Assembly: GCA_035476635.1 (NCBI GenBank)
Contig: DATILI010000146.1
Location: 1-24,799 of the forward strand
DNA from: DATILI01 sp035476635
GTDB lineage: Bacteria; Pseudomonadota; Gammaproteobacteria; Burkholderiales; Burkholderiaceae_C
Reading direction: 5' to 3'
Length of the DNA: 24,799 nucleotides
In this document: positions 17,001-24,526 of the stretch, piece by piece
Layout: each line of letters starts with the position of its first letter
Numbering within the stretch: the stretch's first letter is position 1
Notes under the pieces: generated by a model
The model's input: only the letters and a program-made list of their open reading frames with translations
Database searches by the model: none
What the model was told of the DNA's origin: nothing
Position numbers and translations under genes: made by a program

Positions 17001-19104
17001 ACTGGCCCGCAACATGGCAGAAGCACTCGGCGCCCACGCGGCCTTTGTGTCGCGCCTGCTGCCGGTGGCACCGCCTGCTGCGCGCACCCTGGTGGCGCTG
17101 CAGGATGGGCGAATCCTGGCGAATTTCGACTACCCGATCCAGGGAAGCCCCAGTGAGGCCTTCACTGCGCACAGCCACTGGGTCGTGAACGAACATGCGG
17201 CCGATCGCTATCCGGCCGACGCAAGCTTGGCCCGGGCCAATGCGCAAGCCTATGTCGGCCAGCGCCTGGACGATGCGGATGGCGTCCCGGTCGGCCAGAT
17301 CTTCGTGCTGTTTCGCGAGCGCCTGGAGCAGCAGGATTTCGTTCTCTCCACCTTGCGGATCTTTGCCGCGCGCGCCGCCGCGGAGATGCAAAGGGAAAAG
17401 GCCGACGCCTACATTCGCGACCAGGCGGCCTTGCTGGACAAGGCGCAGGACGCCATCATCGTGCGCGGCATGGACGACCGCGTCCTGTTCTGGAACCACA
17501 GCGCGGAGCGTTTGTATGGCTGGACCTCCAAGGAAGCGCTTGGCAGCGTGATCTGGGACCGGATCTACCACGACCCGATGGTCTTTCAGGAGGCCACGCG
17601 CCAGGTGATGGCGGCCGGCGCCTGGACCGGGGAGGTCACGCAGCGGCGCAAGGACGGCAGCGCGCTGATCGTCGAGGGGCGCTGGACGCTGGTGCGCGAC
17701 GACCGCGAGCAGCCGCAATCGATCCTGACGATCAACACCGACATCACGCAGCGCAAGGCCGCCGAGCGCGAAATCCAGCGCCTGGCGTTCTACGACCCGC
17801 TGACGCAGTTGCCCAACCGGCTGCTGCTGATGGACCGCCTGCAGCAAACGCTGGCGAGCTGCACGCGCACCGGGCGCTGCGGCGCTTTGCTGTTCATCGA
17901 CCTGGACAACTTCAAGACGCTGAACGATACCCTGGGGCATGAGAAGGGCGACATGCTGTTGCAGCACGTCGCGGTGCGGCTTGCCGCCTGCGTGCGCGAG
18001 ACCGATACCGTGGCGCGCTTCGGCGGAGACGAGTTTGTCGTGATGCTGGAAGACTTGAGCGACCACGACGCCGAGGCCGCCTCGATGGCGCGAATCATTG
18101 GCGAGAAGGTGCTGACGGCGCTTGCCGAACCCTATTTGCTGGACGGCTATGCGCACAGAACCAGCTCCAGCATCGGCATCGCACCGTTTGGCCAGCAGCA
18201 CGAGGGGCCCAGCGAATTGCTCAAGCAGGCCGATCTTGCGATGTACCAGGCCAAGACCGCCGGACGCAACGCCATGCGTTTTTTCGATCCCACGATGCAG
18301 GCCATCGTCAATGCCCGCGTCCTGCTGGAAGCCGAGATGCGCCTGGCGCTGGCGCGACAGGAATACATGCTGCATTACCAGCCGCAGTTCGACGCCGTGG
18401 GTCAAATCACCGGTGTCGAAGCGCTGCTTCGCTGGCGGCACCCGAAGCGCGGCCTGATCTCTCCCGCGGAATTCATTCCACTGGCGGAAGAGACGGGCAT
18501 CATCATTCCCCTGGGGCAATGGGTGCTCAGGACCGCTTGCAATCAATTGAATGCCTGGCAGGCGTCGAGCGGCACGACACACCTGACGATGGCGGTGAAT
18601 GTCAGTGCCCGGCAGTTCCACAGCACGGACTTTGTGGCGCAAGTAACCCAGGTACTGGTGGGAACGGGGGCGGACTCCGGCAGGCTCAAGCTGGAGCTGA
18701 CGGAGAGCATGCTGGTCGACGATCTGGAGCTCACCATCGCCAAGATGTCTGAGCTCAAGGCCTTGGGCCTGAATTTTTCGCTGGACGACTTCGGCACCGG
18801 CTATTCGTCCCTGTCCTACCTCAAGCGCCTGCCCCTGGACCAGCTCAAGATCGACCAGTCCTTCGTGCGCGACATCGTCGCGGATGTGAACGACGCATCC
18901 ATCGTGCGCACCATCATTGCGCTGGGGCAAAGCCTGGGCCTGGCGGTGATCGCCGAAGGCGTGGAAACTTCGGCCCAGCGCGATTTCCTGGCGTCGCACG
19001 GGTGCCTGGCCTACCAGGGCTACCTTTTCAGCCCGCCCTTGCCCCTGGAGGCACTGCAGGCGCTTCTGGACCACGCCGGACCGTTCAGCGCTCACGGCTC
19101 CTGA
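14065..19104 (+). CDS. Soluble multi-sensor GGDEF-EAL protein ([GAF-PAS-GAF]x2-GAF-PAS-GGDEF-EAL)
   Basis: A 1,679-residue protein with no signal peptide or membrane helix. Residues about 33-497 (GAF, PAS, GAF) and 498-955 (GAF, PAS, GAF) are a tandem duplication; compare ILHIQQEIAALDADLP with ILRIQQEIAALDGDLP, and HYGYSEQELLAM in both PAS domains. A more divergent GAF (about 960-1110) and a third PAS (about 1125-1250) follow. The GGDEF domain has an intact GGDEF at 1320-1324 and an inhibitory-site RETD at 1311-1314. The EAL domain keeps EAL 1452-1454, ELTESML, DDFGTG from 1574, LKID and E1631 of IAEGVET. Both cyclase and phosphodiesterase activity on c-di-GMP are therefore possible. The start ATG at 14065 has a weak ribosome site but no better in-frame choice nearby. 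The 3' end overlaps the convergent GGDEF-EAL gene by 13 bases. Confidence 0.93.
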   Translation: MKSRAASVEGAGHRVRREHAAGDGRADVELAILHIQQEIAALDADLPRILTVMVERACALVDADGGALDMIEGRELVCHAVFGTIHPEPGSRLRLDSTLAGLSLQAASALVSHDTETDPRVDRRATRQMGARSLIVVPLSAGDEVIAVLKVVSKKPHAFADRDVASLQILAETLGATLKRHRMAGQLQASEQQYRLLFAQNPQPMWVYDPADFRVLAVNRAMQAHYGYSEQELLAMTMRDIWFEQIPKSEETLRQIMSAQASFNVRRRHRRKDGSPIDVDISSSPILFNGVDARLVSATDVTLRLRAERELARVSRAQQMLSTCNDALIRATSQDALLAEICRITVEVCGYRGAWVGLARDDVAKSIQRVASAGLTPGYLDDGPVSWSEEVPHGRGPAGRTIRSGQTDIVEDIENDEAPIMLRDRLVAEGFRSLITLPLHDAGRTFGLLILYTGEIVRFGPEEVKLLQELANNLAFGINNLRAQQESRRDVQARIEILRIQQEIAALDGDLPYVMTVMAERARELAGGNGASIDLLEGDVLVRHARTKDTAAPLGARLRCDNSLSGLAVRTASAVMSDDTEIDPRVYQDVTRPYGVRSLIVVPLTVDGAVIGVLKVASKQPRAFAGRDVANLQILVETLGATIKRHRIAAQLQASEQQYRGLFAESPQPMWVYEIGSLRLLAVNQAMAAHYGYSEQELLAMNLCELWLQEDPEYAQSLRQRSPTQWSHNIVRHHRKKDGTPIDVELSASPTLFAGAPARLVLAVDVTQRLRAERELARVSRAQRMLSNCNEALIRATSQDGLLREICRITVDIGGYLGAWVGFARDDESKSIELRAFAGVMPRQAALDEEASWSEKSVRGRGPAGRTIRSGETVIVENIELEELALLPRKDSIRAAGIHSLISLPLRNAERTFGVLFLFANEVIEIGPDEVKLLQELANDLAFGIGNLRAQEEQRRVQAAVLKVAAAVSASAGLEFFAQLARNMAEALGAHAAFVSRLLPVAPPAARTLVALQDGRILANFDYPIQGSPSEAFTAHSHWVVNEHAADRYPADASLARANAQAYVGQRLDDADGVPVGQIFVLFRERLEQQDFVLSTLRIFAARAAAEMQREKADAYIRDQAALLDKAQDAIIVRGMDDRVLFWNHSAERLYGWTSKEALGSVIWDRIYHDPMVFQEATRQVMAAGAWTGEVTQRRKDGSALIVEGRWTLVRDDREQPQSILTINTDITQRKAAEREIQRLAFYDPLTQLPNRLLLMDRLQQTLASCTRTGRCGALLFIDLDNFKTLNDTLGHEKGDMLLQHVAVRLAACVRETDTVARFGGDEFVVMLEDLSDHDAEAASMARIIGEKVLTALAEPYLLDGYAHRTSSSIGIAPFGQQHEGPSELLKQADLAMYQAKTAGRNAMRFFDPTMQAIVNARVLLEAEMRLALARQEYMLHYQPQFDAVGQITGVEALLRWRHPKRGLISPAEFIPLAEETGIIIPLGQWVLRTACNQLNAWQASSGTTHLTMAVNVSARQFHSTDFVAQVTQVLVGTGADSGRLKLELTESMLVDDLELTIAKMSELKALGLNFSLDDFGTGYSSLSYLKRLPLDQLKIDQSFVRDIVADVNDASIVRTIIALGQSLGLAVIAEGVETSAQRDFLASHGCLAYQGYLFSPPLPLEALQALLDHAGPFSAHGS
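14161..16950 (+). repeat. In-frame tandem duplication of a GAF-PAS-GAF module
   Basis: The text from CTGCATATCCAGCAGGAAAT at 14161 recurs as CTGCGCATCCAGCAGGAAAT at 15556, a period of 1,395 bases or 465 codons, and similarity continues through both modules. Both copies retain the same domain order. Divergence at third codon positions and in ligand-facing segments suggests an old duplication rather than a fresh one. Confidence 0.85.
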
Positions 19105-22100
19105 ACTTGCGCGCTGGGTTGCTGCGCCGCCGCGGCACGCTCGCGCAGCAGCGCCGTCATCTCCTCCAGCGGCAACGGCCGGGCGTACAGGAAGCCCTGC
19201 ACTTCGTCGCAGCCGTGGTCGCGCAGGAAGTCGCGCTGGTGCACGGTTTCCACGCCCTCGGCGATTACCTTCAGGTGCAGGTTCTTGGCCATGTCGATGA
19301 CCGCACCGGCGATCGCCGCGCCTTCCTGGCCCTTGTCCAGATCGAGCACGAAGGCGCGGTCGATCTTGAGCTTGCGCACGGGAAAGCGGCGCAAGTAGCT
19401 CAGGCTCGAATAGCCGGTGCCGAAGTCGTCGATGGCCAGCTGAATGCCCATTTCCACCAGCTTGTGCATGGTGGCCACGGCCGCTTCGGAGTCGGTCATG
19501 ATCAGGCTCTCGGTCAACTCCATTTCAAGCGCATGCGGTGGCAGGCCCCATTCAGCCATGGCGCGGGCCACGTCCTGCAGGAAGTCCGCCTGCTGGAACT
19601 GCAGCGCCGACAGGTTGATGGCCATGGGCGGCGGCGCCAGGCCCGCATCGCGCCAGGCGGCCCAGATGCGGCAGGCCTCGGTGAGCACCCAGGCGCTGAT
19701 GTCGATGATCAGCCCCGAGGACTCGGCGATCGGGATGAAGCGCGCGGGCGACACCATGCCGCGGGTCGCGTGCTTCCAGCGCAGCAAGGCCTCCATGCCG
19801 ACCATGGCGCCGTCGGCCAGGCTGAATTGCGGCTGCAGGTACAGCTCCAGCGCGCGCAGGTCCACCGCCTGGCGCAGCTCCACCGCAAGCAGCATGTCGT
19901 CATAGACCGTCGCGTTCATTTCCGGCGCATACAGGCGCCAGGTGTTGCGCCCCTGCGCCTTGGCCATGCGCATGGCGGCCTCGACGTTGCGCAGCAGCAC
20001 GTCGGGGCTGTCGGCGTGCTCGGGGTAGCTCGCCACCCCGATGCTGGCGGTTGGCCTGACGGCATGGCCGTCCAGCATCAGCGAGGGCGCGATGGCGCCG
20101 CGGATCTGGGTGATCAGCAGGGCGTGCGCAACCAGGTTGCCGACCATCACCATGATGAACTCGTCGCCGCCATAGCGATACAGGCCCTGGCCCGGCACGA
20201 ACAGCGGGCGCAGGCGCTGCGCCAGCGCCACCAGCAGGGCATCGCCCTGGACGTGGCCCAGCGATTCGTTGACGTTCTTGAACCGGTCCACGTTCAGCAG
20301 GGCCACGGTCACGCTGTCGCCCGCCCTGGCGCCCTGCTCCAGCAGCGCGGGCAGTTCGCGCTCGAGCTGGGCGCGATGCGGCAGGCCGGTCAGCGGATCG
20401 TTGTGCGCCAGGTATTCGGCCTGCTTTTCGGCCTGTTTCAGGCGCGTCTGGTCCGAGAAGATGCTGACAAACTGCTCGAACTGGCCGCTATCGTCGCGGT
20501 GGGCGGAGATGAACAGCCATGAGGAGTAGACCTCGCCGTTCTTGCGCCGTCCCCATTGCTCGCCTTCCCAATGGCCGTCCATTGCAACGGCTTTCAGCAT
20601 CTGCCGGACGCTCTCGGCCCCGAAGTCCACATACAACATGTCCGTGTCCTGGCCGACGATCTCGCTGGCCTCGTAGCCGGTGATGCGCGTGAACGCGGGA
20701 TTGACCATCACGCAGCGCCGCTGCAGATCGCTGATGGCAATGCCCGCACTGGACCGCTCGAAAACGCCCGCGGCAATGCGCCGCTGCAGCTCCTCGCTCT
20801 GGCGCTGCGTCACATCGCGCCCGATGGTGTGGTAGAAGCGCTGGCCTTCCACCTCGATCATCCCCAGGCTGCCCTCGAACAGGAAGGTGCTGCCATCGGC
20901 GCGCCGGCGCGCCAGCTGGAATGACCGCGTCTCGCCCGCTTGCATGCCGCGCGCGATCTGGGCGGCGCCCTCGGCCTGGCCGGACAGGTTGAGCTGGGCG
21001 ACCGTCAGGCGCAGCATCTGCTCGCGCGTGTAGCCGTAGGCCTTGAGCGCGGACTCGCTGGCCTGCACGATCTGCCCTTGCGCGTTGGTCAATATGAAAA
21101 TCTCGGCCGCATGGCGCAGCACTTCCTCGTAGTAGCGCCTGACACCGGACTCGCGCAGCAGTTGCCGGTACTTTTCGTTGCGCAGCCAAGCCATCAGGGC
21201 CACGCCGCCGAGCAACAGCAGGATCGCCAGCGTGGCCAGCGTGAGCCGGGTCTGCCTGGCCAGCGGCGCATAGACGCTGGCTTCGCTGAGCATGCTGACC
21301 AGATGCCAGGACGGCATGCTCAATGGCTCGCGCGTCGCCAGCACCGGTTCGCCACGGCGATTCGCGGCGCGCAAATCCTTGGACGGGCCACCGAGCAGGG
21401 CCAGTTCCGCCGACGCCGCCGCCGGCACTTGTTCCAGCCGCTTCAGGACCGATTGCCCCTCCGAGGACAAATAGCCCACCTCCGCGCCGGCGCGGCGCAG
21501 CAGCAGCGTCTCGCCCGGCCAATTGCGCGGCTGCGCCTGCTGCAAGGTCGCCACCAGCTTGTCGGGGTTGATCTCCAGGTAGATGGCATGGCGGGTGCCG
21601 CTGGCAACGCTGCGCCAGATTCCCGCACGCAGCCCGGGCCCCTCATTGGCGGGCAATTCCAGCCAGGTCGACTGGGTGCCGGTGCCAGTGCCGGCCTGTA
21701 CGAGATGGCGGACCTCCATGTCCGACAGCGCGCGGCCGCTGCTGGCCAGCACCTGTTGCGCGGCAGTATCGATCAGCGCGACCGCCTGGTAGTCATAGCG
21801 CTGGCGAAAGCGCTCGATGTAGGCCCTGACGGCCTGGGCCTGCGCGACGCGCTCGGGCCCACTGTCAGGCCAGAACGCCAGGCCCTCCTGCAGGAACGGA
21901 ACTTCCGCGAGCACATCGGCGTTGGCATGGCGCTCGGCCATCCACTGGTTCACGCCATGTGCGCTCAGCCGGGCCGTCGTTGACAAGGCTTCCTGGGCTG
22001 AAGCATCGGCCGCGGACCTGGACTGCCGATGCAACACAAAGCCCAGCAGGACCAGGACCAGTACGAAACCGCCAAAGATGGCCGCCAGCCACCAGGACTG

Positions 22101-22130
22101 CGTATGTCGGCCATTTCGAAGGGCTTTCAT
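19092..22130 (-). CDS. Membrane-anchored sensor with PAS-PAS-GGDEF-EAL
   Basis: A 1,012-residue protein. Membrane helix 1 is at about 13-34 (WWLAAIFGGFVLVLVLLGFV) and helix 2 at about 293-315. The 260 or so residues between them form a periplasmic sensor region that looks Cache-like (AYIERFRQRYDYQAVALIDT). Two PAS domains follow, from about 328 and 450. GGDEF is intact at 654-658, but no RxxD lies five residues ahead of it (VPGQ instead), so product inhibition is probably absent. The EAL domain has MEALLRW (780-782), ELTESLI, DDFGTG and IAEGVET. It could make or degrade c-di-GMP in response to an external small molecule. The ATG at 22130 lacks a well-placed ribosome site. The gene lies 45 bases downstream of the LysR gene on the same strand. 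Confidence 0.93.
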   Translation of the reverse strand: MKALRNGRHTQSWWLAAIFGGFVLVLVLLGFVLHRQSRSAADASAQEALSTTARLSAHGVNQWMAERHANADVLAEVPFLQEGLAFWPDSGPERVAQAQAVRAYIERFRQRYDYQAVALIDTAAQQVLASSGRALSDMEVRHLVQAGTGTGTQSTWLELPANEGPGLRAGIWRSVASGTRHAIYLEINPDKLVATLQQAQPRNWPGETLLLRRAGAEVGYLSSEGQSVLKRLEQVPAAASAELALLGGPSKDLRAANRRGEPVLATREPLSMPSWHLVSMLSEASVYAPLARQTRLTLATLAILLLLGGVALMAWLRNEKYRQLLRESGVRRYYEEVLRHAAEIFILTNAQGQIVQASESALKAYGYTREQMLRLTVAQLNLSGQAEGAAQIARGMQAGETRSFQLARRRADGSTFLFEGSLGMIEVEGQRFYHTIGRDVTQRQSEELQRRIAAGVFERSSAGIAISDLQRRCVMVNPAFTRITGYEASEIVGQDTDMLYVDFGAESVRQMLKAVAMDGHWEGEQWGRRKNGEVYSSWLFISAHRDDSGQFEQFVSIFSDQTRLKQAEKQAEYLAHNDPLTGLPHRAQLERELPALLEQGARAGDSVTVALLNVDRFKNVNESLGHVQGDALLVALAQRLRPLFVPGQGLYRYGGDEFIMVMVGNLVAHALLITQIRGAIAPSLMLDGHAVRPTASIGVASYPEHADSPDVLLRNVEAAMRMAKAQGRNTWRLYAPEMNATVYDDMLLAVELRQAVDLRALELYLQPQFSLADGAMVGMEALLRWKHATRGMVSPARFIPIAESSGLIIDISAWVLTEACRIWAAWRDAGLAPPPMAINLSALQFQQADFLQDVARAMAEWGLPPHALEMELTESLIMTDSEAAVATMHKLVEMGIQLAIDDFGTGYSSLSYLRRFPVRKLKIDRAFVLDLDKGQEGAAIAGAVIDMAKNLHLKVIAEGVETVHQRDFLRDHGCDEVQGFLYARPLPLEEMTALLRERAAAAQQPSAQVQEP

Positions 22131-22175
22131 GGCAAACCATCGTAGCGCCGTTCTCCCTGCTCTCCTAGAGGGAAG

Positions 22176-23105
22176 TCAGCGCGCACCGGTCATCTTCTCT
22201 TCAATGAAATCCAGAAACACGCGCACCTTGCGCGCGACATGGCGCTGGTGTGCGACGACCCCGAACAGCGTGTGGTTCTGCGGCCGGTAGGCCGAGAGAA
22301 CCTCGGTCAGCGCACCGCTGCGCAGCAGGTCGTCGACCACGAAGCGCGGCGTCAGCGTCACGCCCTGCCCCGCTACCAGTGCGTCGCGCAGCATCACGCT
22401 GTTGTTGACCCGGTAGCTGCCGCGGACCTCCACCGGCCGCCCCTGGGCCGTGCCGGTGAGCGGCCATTCGTTGGGGGAAGCGGTCTGCGTGTAGAGCAGG
22501 CAGTCGTGCGCCTTCAGGTCTTCGGGCTTTTCCAGCGGCGGCGCGTTCTTGAGATAGCTGCGCGCAGCCACGATGACGCGCTCCACGGTACCCAGTGGCC
22601 TGGCGACCAGCTGTGAATCGGGCATCTGCGTCGTGATGCGCAGCGCGCAATCGAAGCCCTCCTGAACCAGGTCGGCGAAGCGGTCGTTCAGTGCCAGCTC
22701 CAGCGTCACCTGGGGAAAACGGGCCAGGAATTCGGGCACGCGGGAAGACAGCCACATCAGCGCAAACGAGGTCGGCACGGCCACCTTGAGCCGCCCTTGC
22801 GCAACCGACGATTGCGAACGCGCCTGCTCGCTGGCGATTTCGACTTCCTCGAGGATGCGCACCGCTGCCTCATAGAAGGCGGCGCCCTCCTCGCTCACGC
22901 TGACAGTGCGCGTCGTGCGGTTCAGCAGGCGCGCGCCAACGTCTTCTTCCAACTGTGCGACGAGCTTGCTGATGGCACCGCCGGACATCTCCAGGCTGCG
23001 CGCCGCCGCATTGAAGGAATGCAACTCAACGACGCGACGAAACGCCTGCATGGCCTGGAGGCTGGGCTGACGCGAAGGTTTGGGGAAAGGCTTGAGGGAC
23101 GGCAC
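22176..23105 (-). CDS. LysR-family transcriptional regulator
   Basis: A 309-residue regulator, normal for the family. The N-terminal winged helix-turn-helix spans about residues 15-74 (FRRVVELHSFNAAARSLEMS, then LLNRTTRTVSVSEEG). An effector-binding domain of periplasmic-binding-protein fold runs from about 100 to the end (GRLKVAVPTSFALMWLSSRV). The body resembles the CrgA-like subgroup common in Burkholderiales. The start used is the GTG at 23105; an internal ATG at residue 19 is possible but would crowd the HTH. It is divergent from a lipoprotein-VOC gene pair across 111 bases, the classic layout for a LysR regulator and its target. The effector cannot be told from sequence. Confidence 0.93.
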   Translation of the reverse strand: MPSLKPFPKPSRQPSLQAMQAFRRVVELHSFNAAARSLEMSGGAISKLVAQLEEDVGARLLNRTTRTVSVSEEGAAFYEAAVRILEEVEIASEQARSQSSVAQGRLKVAVPTSFALMWLSSRVPEFLARFPQVTLELALNDRFADLVQEGFDCALRITTQMPDSQLVARPLGTVERVIVAARSYLKNAPPLEKPEDLKAHDCLLYTQTASPNEWPLTGTAQGRPVEVRGSYRVNNSVMLRDALVAGQGVTLTPRFVVDDLLRSGALTEVLSAYRPQNHTLFGVVAHQRHVARKVRVFLDFIEEKMTGAR

Positions 23106-23110
23106 ATTAG

Positions 23111-23171
23111 TTCCATATCGGAATTAATATTCTTCCATTTGCGGCCTATGAAGTCCATTGAGGAATTAATA
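23111..23171. promoter_or_regulatory. Putative LysR operator region with direct repeat GGAATTAATA
   Basis: GGAATTAATA occurs at 23120-23129 and again at 23162-23171, 42 bases apart or four helical turns. The first copy is part of an inverted repeat GAAT-TAAT-ATTC at 23121-23132. This AT-rich patch stands out in GC-rich DNA and lies between the divergent lysR and lipoprotein genes, where recognition and activation sites are expected. Confidence 0.5.
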
Positions 23172-23205
23172 AACTTCACCCCACTTCATCCCATCCCGCT
23201 CCCTC

Positions 23206-23210
23206 AGGAG
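23206..23210 (+). promoter_or_regulatory. Shine-Dalgarno AGGAG for the lipoprotein gene
   Basis: AGGAG lies six bases before the ATG at 23217. It sets the start there, although the frame is open upstream to 22797 through the lysR coding region. Confidence 0.75.
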
Positions 23211-23216
23211 CTCATC

Positions 23217-24026
23217 ATGACGCGTATCGCTTTCTCCTCATGCACACTGGCCATTGCCGCGCTGGCCGCGGCCGTGCTCGCCGCTTGCAACACGCCCACC
23301 CAGGTCACGCTGGACAGCAGCGGCGCGGCCACCCTGGCCGCACTGCAGCGCGCACCCGAATCGGCCGGCGCGCTGATCTACCAGGGCGCGGTGTTTCCCA
23401 TGGGCACGCAAGACGGCCCCGCGCTGTTCAACTACGAGCGCCGTATCCAAGACGCCAACGGCGCTGCGTCGGCCACGCACATCACGCGCGATGCCAGCGG
23501 CGCGGTGGTGGTGTCGGAGTCCGCCCGTTTCACGCCTGGCTATGAAGTACAGCGCTTCGATGCCGCGCACCAGCATGCGGGCTACAGCGGTTCGGTGGAA
23601 GTCACGGGCGGCCGCCACTTGCGCTACGTGTTGAAGCAGGGCGACAAGATCTCCACCGCCACCGAGGAAGTGAGCGACCCGGTGGTCACCGGCCCCTCGC
23701 TGCACGGCTTCATTCTTGCGCATTGGGACGACCTGGCCGGCGACCAAAAGCTGGCGGTCAGGATGATCGTTCTCTCGCAAAAGGAAAGCTACGGATTCCA
23801 GATTCGCCGCGCGCCCGCAGCCGACGGGCGCACCGCCTTCTCCATCACACCGAGCAGCCTGCTGGTGCGGATGGCGATCGACCCGCTGCGTGTAGAGTTC
23901 GATACGGCCACGCGCAAGCTCGTGCGCTACCAGGGCCGCGTGCCGCCGATGCAACTGGTCGACGGCAAACTCAAATCGCTGGACGCGCACGTGGACTACG
24001 TCATGCATGCCGCCAACTACCGCTAA
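23217..24026 (+). CDS. Predicted lipoprotein of unknown function
   Basis: A 269-residue protein with a lipoprotein signal peptide: MTRIAFSS, a hydrophobic alanine/leucine core, and the lipobox LAAC with Cys24 as the lipidated residue. The mature part is alternating and likely beta-rich (GALIYQGAVFPMGTQDGPAL, SAHVDYVMHAAN-like C-terminal end), with no cysteine cluster, protease or enzyme motif I can name. It should be anchored to the inner or outer membrane facing the periplasm. It is the first gene of a pair with the VOC protein, three bases apart, and is divergent from the LysR regulator, which probably controls it. Shortening the open frame to 23217 is supported by the ribosome site and the signal peptide. 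Confidence 0.75.
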   Translation: MTRIAFSSCTLAIAALAAAVLAACNTPTQVTLDSSGAATLAALQRAPESAGALIYQGAVFPMGTQDGPALFNYERRIQDANGAASATHITRDASGAVVVSESARFTPGYEVQRFDAAHQHAGYSGSVEVTGGRHLRYVLKQGDKISTATEEVSDPVVTGPSLHGFILAHWDDLAGDQKLAVRMIVLSQKESYGFQIRRAPAADGRTAFSITPSSLLVRMAIDPLRVEFDTATRKLVRYQGRVPPMQLVDGKLKSLDAHVDYVMHAANYR

Positions 24027-24029
24027 GCC

Positions 24030-24437
24030 ATGATCCACATTGCCGACATTGACCACATCGTGCTGCGCGTCATCGACCTCGATGCGATGCTGCGTTTTTA
24101 TACCGACGTGCTGGGCTGCACCTTGGAGCGCCGACAGGATGAAATCGGGCTGGTGCAGTTGCGCGCCGGGCGTTCGCTGATCGACCTGGTTCCGGTGGCC
24201 GGCCCGCTGGGCAAGGCCGGCGGCGCCGCGCCGGGCCGCGAAGGGCGCAACCTCGATCACTTCTGCCTGCGCGTCGACCCGTTTGACGAGACGGCGTTGC
24301 GCGCCCATCTCGCCGCTGCGGGTGTCCAGGCCGGGCCGCTGGAGCCGCGCTTCGGGGCCCAGGGCCTGGGCCCATCGCTTTATCTCAGCGACCCGGAAGG
24401 CAACACGGTGGAGCTCAAGGGCCCGCCGAGCGAGTAA
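24030..24437 (+). CDS. VOC (glyoxalase/bleomycin resistance) family protein
   Basis: A 135-residue protein of two beta-alpha-beta-beta-beta modules, the usual size for a single VOC chain. H9 in IDHIVLRV starts module one, H77 in LDHFCLRV starts module two, and E128 in DPEGNTVELKG is the classic C-terminal metal ligand, so a divalent metal site is plausible. The phrase FYTDVLGC is also typical. Substrate cannot be deduced; relatives include lyases, dioxygenases and antibiotic-binding proteins. The ATG lies three bases after the lipoprotein stop with no separate ribosome site, which suggests translational coupling and shared control by the LysR regulator. Confidence 0.88.
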   Translation: MIHIADIDHIVLRVIDLDAMLRFYTDVLGCTLERRQDEIGLVQLRAGRSLIDLVPVAGPLGKAGGAAPGREGRNLDHFCLRVDPFDETALRAHLAAAGVQAGPLEPRFGAQGLGPSLYLSDPEGNTVELKGPPSE

Positions 24438-24489
24438 GGTCGGCTGAATGGATAAAATGGCCTTGATTTTGTTTATCTAGCCATTTTTG

Positions 24490-24517
24490 CCAAAATGGCA
24501 AATATTGGCCATTTTGG
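24490..24517. promoter_or_regulatory. Perfect inverted repeat upstream of the antitoxin gene
   Basis: CCAAAATGGC at 24490-24499 and GCCATTTTGG at 24508-24517 are exact reverse complements around an eight-base AT-rich spacer, ending ten bases before the ATG. A further half-site AAAATGGCC lies at 24454. GATAAA at 24451 pairs with TTTATC at 24472. Antitoxins of the Phd/YefM class repress their own operon through such palindromes, so this is the likely operator, overlapping the promoter (possible -35 TTGCCA at 24488). Confidence 0.65.
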
Positions 24518-24526
24518 AACGCAACC

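Noticed and set aside
16228..19095. Minus-strand open frame of 955 codons antisense to the GGDEF-EAL gene
   Set aside because: Same composition effect; the plus strand carries clear GAF, PAS, GGDEF and EAL motifs here.
19002..20522. Plus-strand 506-codon frame
   Set aside because: Antisense to the EAL/GGDEF part of the membrane-bound protein, with shadow-type amino-acid composition.
22797..23216. N-terminal extension of the lipoprotein frame into the lysR coding region
   Set aside because: A signal peptide with lipobox and a Shine-Dalgarno mark the start at 23217, and the upstream part is antisense to lysR.
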